Source: Pomphorhynchus laevis (taxonomy: Eukaryota; Acanthocephala; Palaeacanthocephala; Echinorhynchida; Pomphorhynchidae). From it: 64,000 bases of DNA. The stretch covers positions 62,001 through 126,000 of the forward strand of contig WNNJ02003440.1 in the NCBI GenBank assembly GCA_012934845.2, given 5' to 3'. The notes below the pieces were generated by a model. The model made no database searches, was not told the DNA's origin, and was given only the letters and a program-made list of their open reading frames with translations. The position numbers and the translations under genes were made by a program. Below are positions 20,880 to 31,579 of this stretch, in pieces. Positions within the stretch are counted from its first letter, which is position 1. Each line of letters starts with the position of its first letter.

Positions 20880-21370
20880 TTTACCGCCAACCTGTCTTGG
20901 TCTCTTCATATTGATGTGGTCGTCAGAAAATGCAGTAGCTGACTTTATCTGCTAAGGCGCATTTCGGCATTAGGAGCCTCTCTCACTCAGTTAGAGGTTA
21001 TATATATTGCATTAGTAAGATCATTACTAGTTTATAGATATCTTGTTTTTTGTAATGTAGCCTCACGAGACCTTCAAAAAATGTTAAAAATTCATAGGTT
21101 CGCAGAGCGCATTTGTAGAAAAAATTTAGTCACTCTCGCGGAAGTTTTAATCATGGCGTTTATCAAACTCGCTCGTAATATAGAGTTCATATCCCAATTA
21201 TTTGAACTTTGTTTCGGGCATACTAACTGTACTAAACAGAGTAAGTAGGGTCATAAAAAGTTTGGCTTGAAAGCACCTCGAATCGAAAAGTTTTCATCTT
21301 TGTCCCTATTCAAAGCTGTTAGATCATTAGAAGATCAGAGTCGAAAATCCAGAAGGTTGTAAATTGGCAA
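20880..21370 (+). mobile_element. LINE RT C-terminal fragment (separate family)
   Basis: The plus strand reads NLSWSLHIDVVVRKCSS, then ALVRSLLVYRYLVFCNVAS and HRFAERICRKNLVTLAEVL, a pattern typical of the region after the RT palm in jockey/CR1-superfamily LINEs. It is not the same family as the CR1-like elements at 30 and 57 kb. Stops and frameshifts show that it is old. Confidence 0.6.
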
Positions 21371-21578
21371 TCTAAACAGCTCAGTAAAACAATTTTTCTT
21401 GCATAGTGTTTATTCTACCTTTTCACAGCTGCTAATGATCCTTATTATTATATATTTTATACTTTATTTTCTATTTTATATCAAATTTAAAGAAGTTGTA
21501 CACAAATTAAGCATAGATAGTTGCTTGTTTGTATTTTATAACATGTTCACTTTTATTTAATATAGAATCAATCAATCA

Positions 21579-21731
21579 ATTATTGGAGCTGGATCAAACG
21601 AAAAAATAAATTATTTTTGATATTTCGCTAACTACTGTTAGCATCTTCAGATAATTTTCTAAAGATGCTAACAGTAGTTAGCGAAATATCAAAAAAATTT
21701 CTTCTTTCCTTTGATCCAGCTCCAATAATTA
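21579..21731. repeat. Fold-back element with hammerhead-like cores
   Basis: Termini AATTATTGGAGCTGGATC and its inverse, arms over 60 bases. On the minus strand (21,619-21,650) it reads CTGAAGA, one extra T, a 6-bp stem GCTAAC/GTTAGC with loop AGTA, then GAAA and TATC. This fits the small hammerhead variants with one extra base after the CTGANGA box and no stem III described for PLE-associated repeats. The plus strand has a decayed version. Confidence 0.75.
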
Positions 21732-21739
21732 TTTATCAA

Positions 21740-22350
21740 TAATAGATCAGTATCAACTATTATTTAAAATAATATAATATATAATATTAAATAAATATGG
21801 ATAATTAATTATCTAAACGTTCAATAATCAATTTTAGATAAAACACTAATTACATTTGCTCAAGAAATGAAGTGATCGAAAATATAAGTAATTTAATATA
21901 AGTAATTTAATTAAATTAATACATTGGATAAATGAATTAGCAAATATAATCGCTGGTATGTCACAAATTATGTAACACCGGTATCAATTCAGTTAATAAA
22001 TTATATCGAATATATAATATAGGAATATATTACAAATATCGGCTATATAAACAATTACTTACAATTAGTTATATACACAAACGCCTAATTTAAATTATTA
22101 AAACTTATGACTTGTCGAAGAACTCGTAATAACAACATTTTATTTTCTCATTCCAATTGATACATGATAGTAGTTTATTTTTGATATTTGTTTGTCTTGA
22201 ATCAATATGTTAACAATTGGTATTTCGAAGTGATTTATTTATCATAACGCATTCAATGTCTAAAACGATGTGCGTTCATCCAAATTTTAATTCATTACAA
22301 GTTTAATTCACAAACTGATGTCAATTGTTTAATTACAAAGTTAAATGATT
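21740..22350. other. No gene seen
   Basis: AT-rich, no recognised element. Confidence 0.4.
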
Positions 22351-22589
22351 AAACCAGCTAACTGAGTCTACGTATTGTTATATAATTATAAAATAAACAA
22401 AACATAATAATGCTAAATCAAAATTTAATAATTAAATAATAAAATTAAATAATTGTTTTTAGATTTTCTATAATTTTAAATCAAGTTAAAAAATAAAAAT
22501 AAAAAATAAAAAATGAAATTTAAAATAAACGTCATTTTTATGAATTGACTAATAAATAACAGACGTTGTATCAGAATAAGAATTAGAGG

Positions 22590-22715
22590 TCATCAGGAGG
22601 AACTGCTATGCTATCAGGTTTCGGCCCCTAACTCCTCTACCCAACATAGCAGCGGGGCCAAATACATGCTAATGATGTATTTCCTCTGAAATAACTATCT
22701 AGTATCTTATTCTAA
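22590..22715 (-). ncRNA. Candidate structured RNA in PLE 3' UTR (best copy)
   Basis: Read on the element's own (minus) strand: AGAATAAGA and TCTTATTCT form an outer stem; TCAG-AGGAA pairs with TTCCT-CTGA across one bulge; a hairpin AAATACAT/ATGTATTT follows; then GGCCCC, CTGCTATG, a 16-base loop, GGGGCC, a loop with GAAAC, and CATAGCAG. The last two stems interleave, giving an H-type pseudoknot. The same module occurs in about fifteen places. No known ribozyme class fits. Function is inferred, for example in RT recognition of the template. Confidence 0.55.
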
Positions 22716-22726
22716 TGCAAAGTATA

Positions 22727-23413
22727 TTATTTATTATCCATCCATAAAAATTTGCCACTTAAGAGTTTAAATTTATTCTTTATATTATTGTGTTGATTTA
22801 TATATTTTACTATTTTCTGCTTGATGTTATTTTTATAGTAACCTAGTTTAAAATATGTATCTATTAAATTATTTAAATGATTTTGAAGAAAGCCAATATC
22901 ATTACATATTGTTGCAATTCTTAAAATTTCATTATTTAATGTATTATATTTTATATTATATGGTATGCATGAATGCTCATGCAAAAATATGTTTCTTGTA
23001 AATTTAAATATGTCATCTTTACGATATAAATTAATAGTAGTTTTAGTTAATGTTAATTTAATGTTCATATCTAGATATACACCTTCTTTATCATTAATAT
23101 TGGTTTTGTTAAGAATAAGGCTTTCTGGATAAATGTGCTCACTAATTGAATAAAAATTATTAGAATTAAATACACATATATCATCAATGTATCGAAACAT
23201 ATATTTCATATATTTATATTGTTTAGATTTAGTTTTTACACAGTTATGAACAAATTCATATTCTATAAAGCTTAAAAACAAGTCAGCTATAATTGGGCTA
23301 CTATTACCACCCATTGGAACACCTTTTACTTGTCTAAATATAGATGTCCCTACTTTTAAATAATTTTGATTTATCAAAATATTTAAGGATTCTATTAATT
23401 CAATTTTATCCAT
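22727..23413 (-). CDS. PLE RT motifs B, C and thumb
   Basis: 228 residues from MDKIELIESL to LWMDNK. GVPMGGNSSPIIADLF is motif B and FRYIDDICVF motif C, both intact. The upstream palm A part is in another frame at about 23,430-23,690, so this copy is not functional as it stands. Confidence 0.85.
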   Translation of the reverse strand: MDKIELIESLNILINQNYLKVGTSIFRQVKGVPMGGNSSPIIADLFLSFIEYEFVHNCVKTKSKQYKYMKYMFRYIDDICVFNSNNFYSISEHIYPESLILNKTNINDKEGVYLDMNIKLTLTKTTINLYRKDDIFKFTRNIFLHEHSCIPYNIKYNTLNNEILRIATICNDIGFLQNHLNNLIDTYFKLGYYKNNIKQKIVKYINQHNNIKNKFKLLSGKFLWMDNK

Positions 23414-23690
23414 ATATTTATATTTATTTGATGGTTTAATTTTTGTTAGATAGGCGTTATAATTATTATAACATATATATGTATATCTTTTTCCGAATAT
23501 AAGATTAATTAATTTTACTAACGCTTCTTTAATATCTACTAAATCTAGATTTGTATAAAGCGTACTAAAATCGTATGTATTTATATTTTGAAAATTTATT
23601 CCTTTTGTCTGTTCTAAAAATTCTTTTGTAGAATTAATACTGAAATAGTGTTTTATACCAGTATTAATTTCGATTACCTTGCAATATTTT

Positions 23691-24836
23691 TTAAAAGTGT
23701 GCTTTAATTACTTTAAGTATTTTATTCATATAGACAGAAAGTGGTTTTAATGTACATTTAAACGCACTACATATGAACCTAGGTTTTATTGGATTTTTAT
23801 GTAATTTTGGATTCCAATATAATATAGGTATAGTTTTATTATCTAATTCAACCTTTATACCCTTTTTATCCATTATAGAACAGTGACTTGTAATAATTGT
23901 TTCTAAACTCAACTCACTACGTTCATATGCTGGATTTACATTTAAATCATTAGAATTAACCTCTTTCATTAGTATATCATAATAAAGCTTTTTGCATATG
24001 AAGACAAAGTTATTACTAGCTTTATCAATAGTTGTTATTATATAGTTATCCTTTAATTTAGTAAGTTCTTTATACATATCTTTATTAATTTTATCTTTCC
24101 TTTTATAATTGTTTGTTATTTTCATTTTATTTTTAATTTTATCAAATATATAATCTTTCCAAATTTTTATCTTAGATATATTCGAGCTTTCACTATTAAT
24201 CAGCTTACTAAAGTAATCATTTAAGTTATTATATAACGAACTGTAAATTTTATTTTTGTCGTTGTTGTTATTTAATCTATATTTATACCCTTTTGATAGC
24301 AGCTTTCTTAATTCACAATTTTCAATTAATTCTAGATTATGGGTACATATATGTTCATTTATTTTATCAAAACTAAGACTTTTACAATTGCATTCTGTTT
24401 CCATTATGTTTCTAATATTATCGTTACATATTGATTTTAATTCTTTATTATAATTACAAATTTTTCGTCCTAATGGTGGTAGGAGTTTATACCTTATTTT
24501 AGGAATATATTTACTTAAATCTGACCCTATTATTTCTTTACTTTTAGAATTATTTAAAAGTCCGGCTATATTTATGTTATCTATACATTTATTAATGAAG
24601 TTTATGGTTAATGTATATTTTCTATTGTTATTATTTACATTTATTGTACGATTATAGTATTTTGTATTACAATAACTGTCTATTATACAACTTAGCCTAT
24701 CATAGTCGTTAATTAATTTTTGATTTATTGAACATATGATATCTTTAGAAAAACTTCTTATATTTACATAAAGATCTTTTAGCTTATTATCACTTAAAAG
24801 TTGTTTTAATATTTCTAATTGTTCATTTATATACAT
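23691..24836 (-). CDS. PLE linker and RT N-terminal region
   Basis: 381 residues from MYINEQLEILKQLLSDNK to MNKILKVIKAHF. It includes the family's own Asn/Lys-rich region and the RT entry motifs TTIDKASNNFVFICKK and ILYWNPKLHKNPIKPRFI. The true start lies further upstream in intact elements; this Met is only the first available after truncation. Confidence 0.8.
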   Translation of the reverse strand: MYINEQLEILKQLLSDNKLKDLYVNIRSFSKDIICSINQKLINDYDRLSCIIDSYCNTKYYNRTINVNNNNRKYTLTINFINKCIDNINIAGLLNNSKSKEIIGSDLSKYIPKIRYKLLPPLGRKICNYNKELKSICNDNIRNIMETECNCKSLSFDKINEHICTHNLELIENCELRKLLSKGYKYRLNNNNDKNKIYSSLYNNLNDYFSKLINSESSNISKIKIWKDYIFDKIKNKMKITNNYKRKDKINKDMYKELTKLKDNYIITTIDKASNNFVFICKKLYYDILMKEVNSNDLNVNPAYERSELSLETIITSHCSIMDKKGIKVELDNKTIPILYWNPKLHKNPIKPRFICSAFKCTLKPLSVYMNKILKVIKAHF

Positions 24837-24904
24837 ATCTTTTTTAATATTTTTAACTCTATTTTTCCTATTCCTTTTATCACCATGACTTCTTGGTTTG
24901 CGTT

Positions 24905-24955
24905 AGATAGACTGCACTTGGATAGACTGCACTTGGATAGACTGCATTTGGATCA
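24905..24955. repeat. Three 15-bp direct repeats
   Basis: GATAGACTGCACTTG occurs twice and GATAGACTGCATTTG once, directly at the truncated end of the PLE copy. A related CTGCATTTGGAT block recurs at about 25,411. Confidence 0.75.
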
Positions 24956-25353
24956 TTGGTCGATTTAAAAATCAGGTTTAGGATCGCTAATTAATCATAT
25001 TTAGGATAATTCATTTTATTTAGATAATTATAGGAACAAAGAAATTGGTAAAACTAGTTTATTCGAAAAATTCACAATATTTCGATAGCCACTCAAGTCC
25101 GCATATATCCACAAAACACTTTGTTGTATTAGGAAACATTGAAGCAAACAAAGTATTATTTCAAAAGAAAACTTCAATATATGTGTCCTGTGCCAAACCC
25201 AATCATAGACCTTAAATAAAAATAATAAAAGCTATAAAAGACTAAATAAAAATAACAAATAAAGTTTAAAGAACAAAAGCTAAAAATTAAAATATTATAA
25301 AAACATGTTAAAACCAAGAAATAAATTATCCATATTTAAATCAATAAATCAAA
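24956..25353. other. No gene seen
   Basis: AT-rich; nothing recognised. Confidence 0.4.
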
Positions 25354-25400
25354 TCAGCTAACTGAGTCTACGTATTTAATATAATTATAAACTAAACAAA
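25354..25400 (-). mobile_element. Tiny 3'-terminal PLE remnant
   Basis: Terminus CAGCTAACTGAGTCTACG plus about 25 bases. Followed by about 280 unassigned bases. Confidence 0.6.
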
Positions 25401-25689
25401 TGAATTCGCTGCATTTGGATGATCTGTCGAATATTCGAATCGAGAATCAATAAGTAGTCGAGATATCGATTGACATAAAATATAGAAGATGATGCCCTAA
25501 AACTTGATAACTTATCTTACATAAACGATTTTCCCCTTGAGTTTATGCCTAAATTTTGTGCACGGAATTTTTTGACTTTCATGTGGTCGTTTACTGAGAT
25601 TCTTCAGCATGACAATTATTCAGTATGCTTTTCAAACATTTTAGTGTGACGTCAATTGCGAATATATCCTATGATATATTTACAATTAT

Positions 25690-26517
25690 GTTAATAATAT
25701 TAATTGGAGTATTGAACACCCGATAACAACTGCATTAGTTTTTTGGACGTAAAGTTATTGCTAGATAATCCAATCCGAACAACAGTGCACAGGAAGGATA
25801 TCCCTGACATTGTAACTAGCTAATCATCTCATTCACCTGTAAAATGGAAAACGTCACAGGCACGATCCCTATTCCTGCGAGCACACCGTATTTGCTCAAA
25901 TGAACATTTACTTCGGAATGAATTAAATTATATCTATTTTCTACTAAAACAAGCTGACTTTCCTGATCATAAATGATTTTCCTGATCATACATAATTTTC
26001 TTTGATCATAAATGATCAAAGACAACGATCTGCAATTGAAGTGGAAAAGTTCATCGAGGTCCCATTCATCAACCAGAAGGCACATTCCTTAATGTGTATC
26101 AATCTCGGTCTATGTAGAGATGACATATTTCCCTTCACTCGTTCACTACCTAGGCTATCTAGTATGTTTAAACTAAAGCCAGAATTTGAATCGACCAGTG
26201 TTGCCTACAATTTTCAATGCCTCCAGTGTAAGAAAATATATAAGGGCCAAACAGTAAGACCGTTAGCTATCCGTGCCAAAGAACACTCATATGTAATGAA
26301 GAGAGCATTACACGGACAGTATATATCCTCTTGTGCCATTTCTCAACATATAGGTGTTAATAAGCACTTGATGGACATTAACCTAATTACACCACTGAGG
26401 AAAGAAACTAACAAAACAAAGCGTAAAATTATCGAAGCTATGTATCTTGAGACTTTTAAAGATTGCATAGTCCCTAACAGTGAAGCAGACATCACATTAA
26501 ATCTTAGTTTTTAAACT
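25690..26517 (+). mobile_element. Canonical PLE, RT end plus C-terminal GIY-YIG
   Basis: Translation near 25,735 gives ALVFLDVKLLLDNPIRTTVHRKD, then SSHSPVKWKTSQARSLFLRA and HRICSNEHLLRNELNYI, the usual C-terminal RT region of Penelope/Neptune-type elements. The frame at 26,002-26,514 follows with a GIY-YIG domain. RT precedes the nuclease, so this family is different from the permuted one. Confidence 0.7.
26002..26514 (+). CDS. C-terminal GIY-YIG domain of a canonical PLE
   Basis: Residues about 72-95 read VAYNFQCLQCKKIYKGQT, matching the consensus with CxxCxKxYxGQT, and PLAIRAKEH carries the Arg. IIEAMYLETFKDCIVPNS near the end holds a likely acidic ligand and usual closing segment. The start of this frame is arbitrary, since the domain continues from RT sequence in other frames. 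The element is a decayed fragment. Confidence 0.65.
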   Translation: MIINDQRQRSAIEVEKFIEVPFINQKAHSLMCINLGLCRDDIFPFTRSLPRLSSMFKLKPEFESTSVAYNFQCLQCKKIYKGQTVRPLAIRAKEHSYVMKRALHGQYISSCAISQHIGVNKHLMDINLITPLRKETNKTKRKIIEAMYLETFKDCIVPNSEADITLNLSF

Positions 26518-26601
26518 TAGTTGCTAGAAATTTGTGTTTGTCACCATCAGTACAGATGAACAATGGATAAAATTTTTTTTTATTTTTTTTGCACTTTCTA
26601 G

Positions 26602-27003
26602 TTGGATTGTCACATACGGGAAATCTCTTCTGCCAACTACATCATAATTGCTGGAGACCTCAACGGGCATGTTGGTCAGACTGCTTATGGATCTCCATAC
26701 CATGGTGGCAGGGGCTATGGACGACGAAATAAGGATGGAGAACAAATAATTGAGTTTGCTGACTCGCATGATCTTGTTCTTACCAATACGTGGTTCATCA
26801 AGCGACCCACGCAGCTTCCAACCTTTCATAGAGCGAACACTAAAACTCAAATCGATTATATTCTCGCGCGACTTATGCACTTGTCCACCGTAACTAATGC
26901 TAAGGTCGTACCATACGAGACGATCGCAACGCAACATTGCCCGATAATTGCAGGCATGAAAATCAAACCACCTCAGCAAAAAGTGATGGATAAGCGCACG
27001 TGA
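26602..27003 (+). CDS. RTE-type endonuclease C-terminal part
   Basis: 133 residues. AGDLNGHVGQ carries the Asp and Asn of the active site, TNTWFIKRPTQLPTF and QIDYILARL are conserved blocks, and QHCPIIAGM holds the position of the usual final His. The N-terminal half of the nuclease is not visible upstream, so the element is 5'-truncated. Confidence 0.75.
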   Translation: MDCHIREISSANYIIIAGDLNGHVGQTAYGSPYHGGRGYGRRNKDGEQIIEFADSHDLVLTNTWFIKRPTQLPTFHRANTKTQIDYILARLMHLSTVTNAKVVPYETIATQHCPIIAGMKIKPPQQKVMDKRT

Positions 27004-27950
27004 CCATCTAGAACAAAATGGTGGCGTTTCGGTGATATGGAAGAAGAAGTGATCTCGAAGATACGGCTTCCCTAAGAAACAACAGTTGAAGAAACGCGGA
27101 GCAAGACTGGACATATAGTTCATACGATAGAGGATAAGATACTTGGTCGGACAAAAGCCGGAAAAAGATATATTAATCGTGACATTTGGCTCTGGACCGA
27201 TGATGTAAAAGCAAAAGTCAAAAACAAGAAAAGACTATTCCATGCATATCTCAGCGACAAGACACAGACAAACTGGCATGCATACCATTTAGCAAAGATA
27301 AACGCAAAGAAGGCCGTTGCAGTTGCCAGAGCCGTTTACTATGATTGATGCTGTCCAAAAAAGACTCAATACACGTGATGGTGAGCGAGACCCTATTTCG
27401 GCTTGTAAAGCGAAGACATCAAACACGCATGATATTGAAAGGTTTTACTGCATCAATGGAAGTGACGGTAAAAAATTAATTGATCGACATAAAGTGCGAG
27501 AGAGATGACGTGATCATTTTGAGGAAATCTCAAATAAAGAGTTTCCGCATCCCCCGATCCCAGAAGTTGCAGTAACGTCCGGTACATTACCTCAAATAAG
27601 TAAGGACGAGGTAAAGGAAGCATTAAAGTGTATAATGGTAAGTAAAGCCACAGGCCCAGACGACATTGCCACTGAGATCTGGAAGGCAAAAAGCTAAAAT
27701 CCGGTCCTCTGGCTAACCAGCTTCTATTGATAAGAAGAAGATCAATCAACCGCCCAATTCGATTGCTATCGCAAACTATAAAAATGTTCGAGCGTATTTT
27801 AGAAAAGCGTATCCGTGACATTGTTGATATCACCGTAAACCAAACAGAATTCATCAAATATTGTGGCAGTACTGACGCTATCCACAAAGTACGATTGACA
27901 CTTGAAAAGCACCGTAGAAAAATCAGCCACTCCACGTTGCATTCTTTGAC

Positions 27951-28280
27951 TTGGATAAAGCTTTCGACAGTGTACCACATGAATTAATTTGGTATGCACT
28001 GCGACAGCATCAAGTTCCAGAGCACATAATCCAATGGGCGATGCTACTCTACCAGAATTCTGAAAGCCGGGTTTTAAGTGCAGCTGGAATGTCACAGCTA
28101 TTTCGAATATCAGTGGGCGTCTATCTGAGAAGCGCTCTCTCACCAGCCTTATTCAATACAGTTATGGACGCTATAACGAGTGATAACCAAAAGCCGATTC
28201 CTCACATGATTTCATACGCAGACGATGTCTGGCTGGCGACGGACAACAATAAGGACCTGGAGGAATTAACTAAAGTCTAG
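27951..28280 (+). CDS. RTE-type RT palm (fragment)
   Basis: Starts in palm A (the preceding codons read FDLDKAFDSVPHELIW across a frame change), then ALSPALFNTVMDAIT for motif B and HMISYADDVWLATD for motif C with both catalytic Asp. Dead element. Confidence 0.75.
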   Translation: MDKAFDSVPHELIWYALRQHQVPEHIIQWAMLLYQNSESRVLSAAGMSQLFRISVGVYLRSALSPALFNTVMDAITSDNQKPIPHMISYADDVWLATDNNKDLEELTKV

Positions 28281-29239
28281 AATACGACTCAATCTAGACG
28301 GACTAGATTTCGGACTACGACTCAATCTAGACAAAACCGAATACCTGACAACAGACCCACAGGAAATTGGCACCATCAACATCAACGGCATTAATTTAAG
28401 ACGTACGGACAAGTTCAAGTACCTCGGAACCATACCTTCGGCAAGTGACGACCATACTCATGAAATCACGGCACGAATAAACTCAGCATGGACAGAATGA
28501 CGAATGACGACAGGCGTTTTATGTGACCGTCGAATTAAAGACCATCTAAAGTCAAAGATCTATCGCTCAATCATCTTCCCTGTGGCCATGTACGGCACAT
28601 AATGTTGGCCTATTACCAAGGCAGTTAAACTACGCCTGGCAGTCATGGAGACTAAAATGCTGTGATGGATAATTGGAATAACGCGATTTGACCCCGCAAG
28701 AAATATGGATATCATCCAAAGATACGGGGTCGTTTCAATCGTGAGCAAAATGCAAGATGCCAGAATCCGGTGGTACGGCCAATTGTTGCGAAATGAAAAT
28801 TGCTCCGACCGCCTTAAAGTACGAGATGAGTACGAAAATTGCAAAGTACGAAAATTGTAAAGTACGAAAATTTTCGTACCTTAAAGTACGAAAATTGCAA
28901 AGACCGCCTTAAAGTACGAGATAAGAGTCAAACGTTCAAGATGTGGACCCAAGCGACGATGGTTAGTTGGCCTTCATACAAATTTGATGGTGTATGGATG
29001 TCACCCAGACCTGCTCAAAAAAGGGCGAAATGGAGGGCTAAATATCACTTGCCGAACCCGCTTCAATGCTGGACAAAGGCTGAAGAATAAGAAGAATAAT
29101 CCATTCTGGGAAATTGGAGAGACTATATAAGAACTAGACCAAAGCGGAAGTCGATCAGCCTACGAATGCAATGGAGGCTATGATTAAATAAGAAAGAAGC
29201 GCGAACTTTGTCGTGAACAAACGGTTTGAGAGGAAGGAA

Positions 29240-29965
29240 ATTCTTGAAGTGAAAACTTTAGAAAATCATATAGTCAACGATGTGGATAATGATAGAATTA
29301 ACAAATAAAATAGGTGGAGTTATGTCGAGATGATGAGGGATGATCCACATTCTTTTAGAATTTTCCGGATTAAGAGCTAGACGAAGAGATGAAAGATGAT
29401 TGGAGATACTCCTTCCAGAAATAAGACAATTTCTGGCAAAAGTAGCGAGGTTGTGGATACAGAGAGTATGCACATATGAGTAGAGGAGGATATCATCGGC
29501 ATACTGTATCAGATGAAAGTTATTGTCATGAGTTATATAAGACAAGTCACTGAGAAGAAAGGAGAAACGAAGAGAACCTAAAACGGTCATTATGGAACAC
29601 CCTGCGTGATGGAAAAATATAGATAAATAGGAGTTTGAGTTAACACAAAATACGTTTGAAGAGATTTGATGTGAACCAGGCTACAGTAGAAACTGAAAAA
29701 CCATAGTTGTGACGAAGCCGAGATAGTAAAACAGAATGATCAACAATACCAAAAGCAGAATGTAGGTCAAGAAAGATTACGACACTAAATAGTTTCATAT
29801 CGCGGGCTTGAAGAAGATCAGTTAAAAGTTTAGACAAACAAGTTCAGTAGAGTGATTAGAACGGAAGGCAGATTGAAGTGTGGGTATAAATGTGAGGAAA
29901 CAAGATATATATTAACTTTATATAACACAAGACACTAAAGGAGTTTAGATAAGGTCAGAAGAAGA
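29240..29965 (-). mobile_element. CR1/L2-like LINE fragment (diverged)
   Basis: Frames 29,640-29,837 (VVIFLDLHSAFGIVDHSVLL, palm A) and 29,258-29,590 (NFHLIQYADDILLYSY, motif C) match the long elements next door but are clearly more diverged. Only the RT centre remains. Confidence 0.75.
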
Positions 29966-30059
29966 TAAATCCAGTGTTATAATAATAATACAAATTTATT
30001 TAATGTGGCAAATGCGTACAAGCTGTAGGCTTACAAGTCCACAAACAAAAATGAAAAAG

Positions 30060-30941
30060 TCAAGCGGATAAATTGTTAAAATGGGATCGGATTTGTCGTT
30101 TGAAGCACGGCAGGGAAGTTGATTGGCGTATATAAATGGGCAGATGATTCCACGATAGAGGAGCAGCCACCAGGAAGGAGCGGAGTCCAAAGGAGGTAGA
30201 GTAGTTTGGGACATGTAAAAGAAGGGAATTACAGAAACGCAAGGAACAGTAAACAGGACGAGAATTATCAAGAAAAGGAAGGTTGAGAAATGAAGGGGTA
30301 TGAAAAGTTACAAGGCGGAAAGCAACGATAAGAAGACGAATTTGAACACGACAATAAATTGTAGGCAAATCGAGAGAAGCAAGATGGTAGGATGTGTGAT
30401 CAAAACGACGAAGACGGAGGAGAATTCGGACAGCTGCGTTGACGATGCGTTGTAGGGGAAGAAGAGTGGATTTAGGTGAGTTGGAAAATAGACTAAGACA
30501 ATAATCGAGTCTAGAAAAAAGGAGAGATGATATGAGAGTCATACAAGAAGGGAAATCGATCAATCTACGAACTTGACGGAGGTTGCGGAGTATCAAGGTA
30601 GATGAGCGTACTTTATCTCTAACGAAAGGTTTAAGTGAAAGTCGGTTGTCAAAATGGAAGCCTAGGAAAACGAGATTATCAACGATAGGAAGAATTGTAG
30701 AATTTAATGATACGGAGGGAGGTTCGAAGCCGAGGCGTCGAGGTAGGATCCACATAATTTTGGATTTATCAGGATTCAGAGAAAGGCGAAGGGAAGAAAG
30801 ATGATTGGAAATTGAGACAAGACAGTCCGAAGCGGAAACACTAAGATCGTGAATACGATAAACAGGTGCATGAGCATAGATGAGAATGTCATCAGCATAT
30901 TGCATAACATGGAAGTTAAATTTATGAGAAATCGAAGACAA
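30060..30941 (-). CDS. CR1-like ORF2, RT motif C to C-terminus
   Basis: 293 residues beginning at ISHKFNFHVMQYADDILIYA (motif C) and ending in the conserved region with PLQRIVNAAVRILLRLRRF and LLLHVPNYSTSFGLRSF. Downstream part of the broken ORF2 of copy 1. Confidence 0.85.
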   Translation of the reverse strand: MSSISHKFNFHVMQYADDILIYAHAPVYRIHDLSVSASDCLVSISNHLSSLRLSLNPDKSKIMWILPRRLGFEPPSVSLNSTILPIVDNLVFLGFHFDNRLSLKPFVRDKVRSSTLILRNLRQVRRLIDFPSCMTLISSLLFSRLDYCLSLFSNSPKSTLLPLQRIVNAAVRILLRLRRFDHTSYHLASLDLPTIYCRVQIRLLIVAFRLVTFHTPSFLNLPFLDNSRPVYCSLRFCNSLLLHVPNYSTSFGLRSFLVAAPLSWNHLPIYIRQSTSLPCFKRQIRSHFNNLSA

Positions 30942-31579
30942 ATCACCAAGAAGAGAGAAAAGTATAGGACCTAATACGGAGCCTTGTGGAACACTGGTCG
31001 GGATGGATGAAGGATGTGAGAGAGAAGAATTATAATATACGCGAAATGTACGGTTTGTTCGATATGAAGAAAACCATGATACAGTGGGTAAAGAGAAGCC
31101 ATAAGCATGACGAAGGCGATGGAGAAGAATCGAGTGATCGATTCAAGGAGTTTAGAGAGGGTTGGGAGAAGTGAAATAGGACGTTACGAAGATGGTAGTG
31201 AGGAGTGGAGAGATTGCTTTTTGATGAGAGGACGAACAGTGGCGCATTTCCAGATGGAAGGAAATGTACGGCTACGGATGGACGAGTTGAACAATGTGGT
31301 TAGGAAGGGTAAGATAAAGGAGCAGATATTTTTAAGCAAGTGAGTGGGAATTGGGTCAGAAGGAGAGGTTTTATTAGGTAATGACAGCAGAACCGAAGAA
31401 ACTTCATCAGACGAAACGGGAAGAAGGTGGAATAGTTCTGGGAGGGAAGTATTTAAAGAGAAGAGTGGGTACAAGGGGGCTATGGGTAGTAGGGAAAGTA
31501 AATTAGATAGTTTAGTTTGTAGATAAGAAGAAAATTCATCAGGATTTATATTACAAGGGGTAGATGATCGTGAAAGAAT

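Larger units (their letters stand above)
22355..24904 (-). mobile_element. Permuted PLE, longest minus-strand copy
   Basis: Runs from the basic linker (24,904) through RT to the stop codon at 22,727, the 3' UTR module (about 22,590-22,705) and the terminus (22,355-22,374). The 5' side, including GIY-YIG, is missing. This copy has the best preserved RT and the cleanest copy of the structured module (6-bp GC stem and 8-bp CTGCTATG stem both perfect). Confidence 0.88.
26590..29090 (+). mobile_element. RTE-like LINE, broken
   Basis: In order: an apurinic-type endonuclease end (26,602-27,003), a linker (about 27,160-27,560), the RT fingers (SKATGPDDIATEIWK near 27,640), RT palm (27,951-28,280) and a C-terminal region whose last frame (28,839-29,090) reads AQKRAKWRAKYHLPNP. 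Several frameshifts and stops separate the parts. A short AAAGTACGAAAATTG repeat (28,836-28,900) interrupts the C-terminal part. Confidence 0.8.

Noticed and set aside
22590-22715. Hammerhead or HDV-like ribozyme in the PLE 3' UTR module
   Set aside because: CTGATGA and GAAAC occur on the element strand but cannot be placed around a stem II. The HDV-like layout fails because the 3-bp P3 and the expected catalytic-C joining segment are absent.
26524-27123. 199-residue minus-strand frame
   Set aside because: Lies opposite the RTE-type endonuclease, whose motifs are plain on the plus strand.
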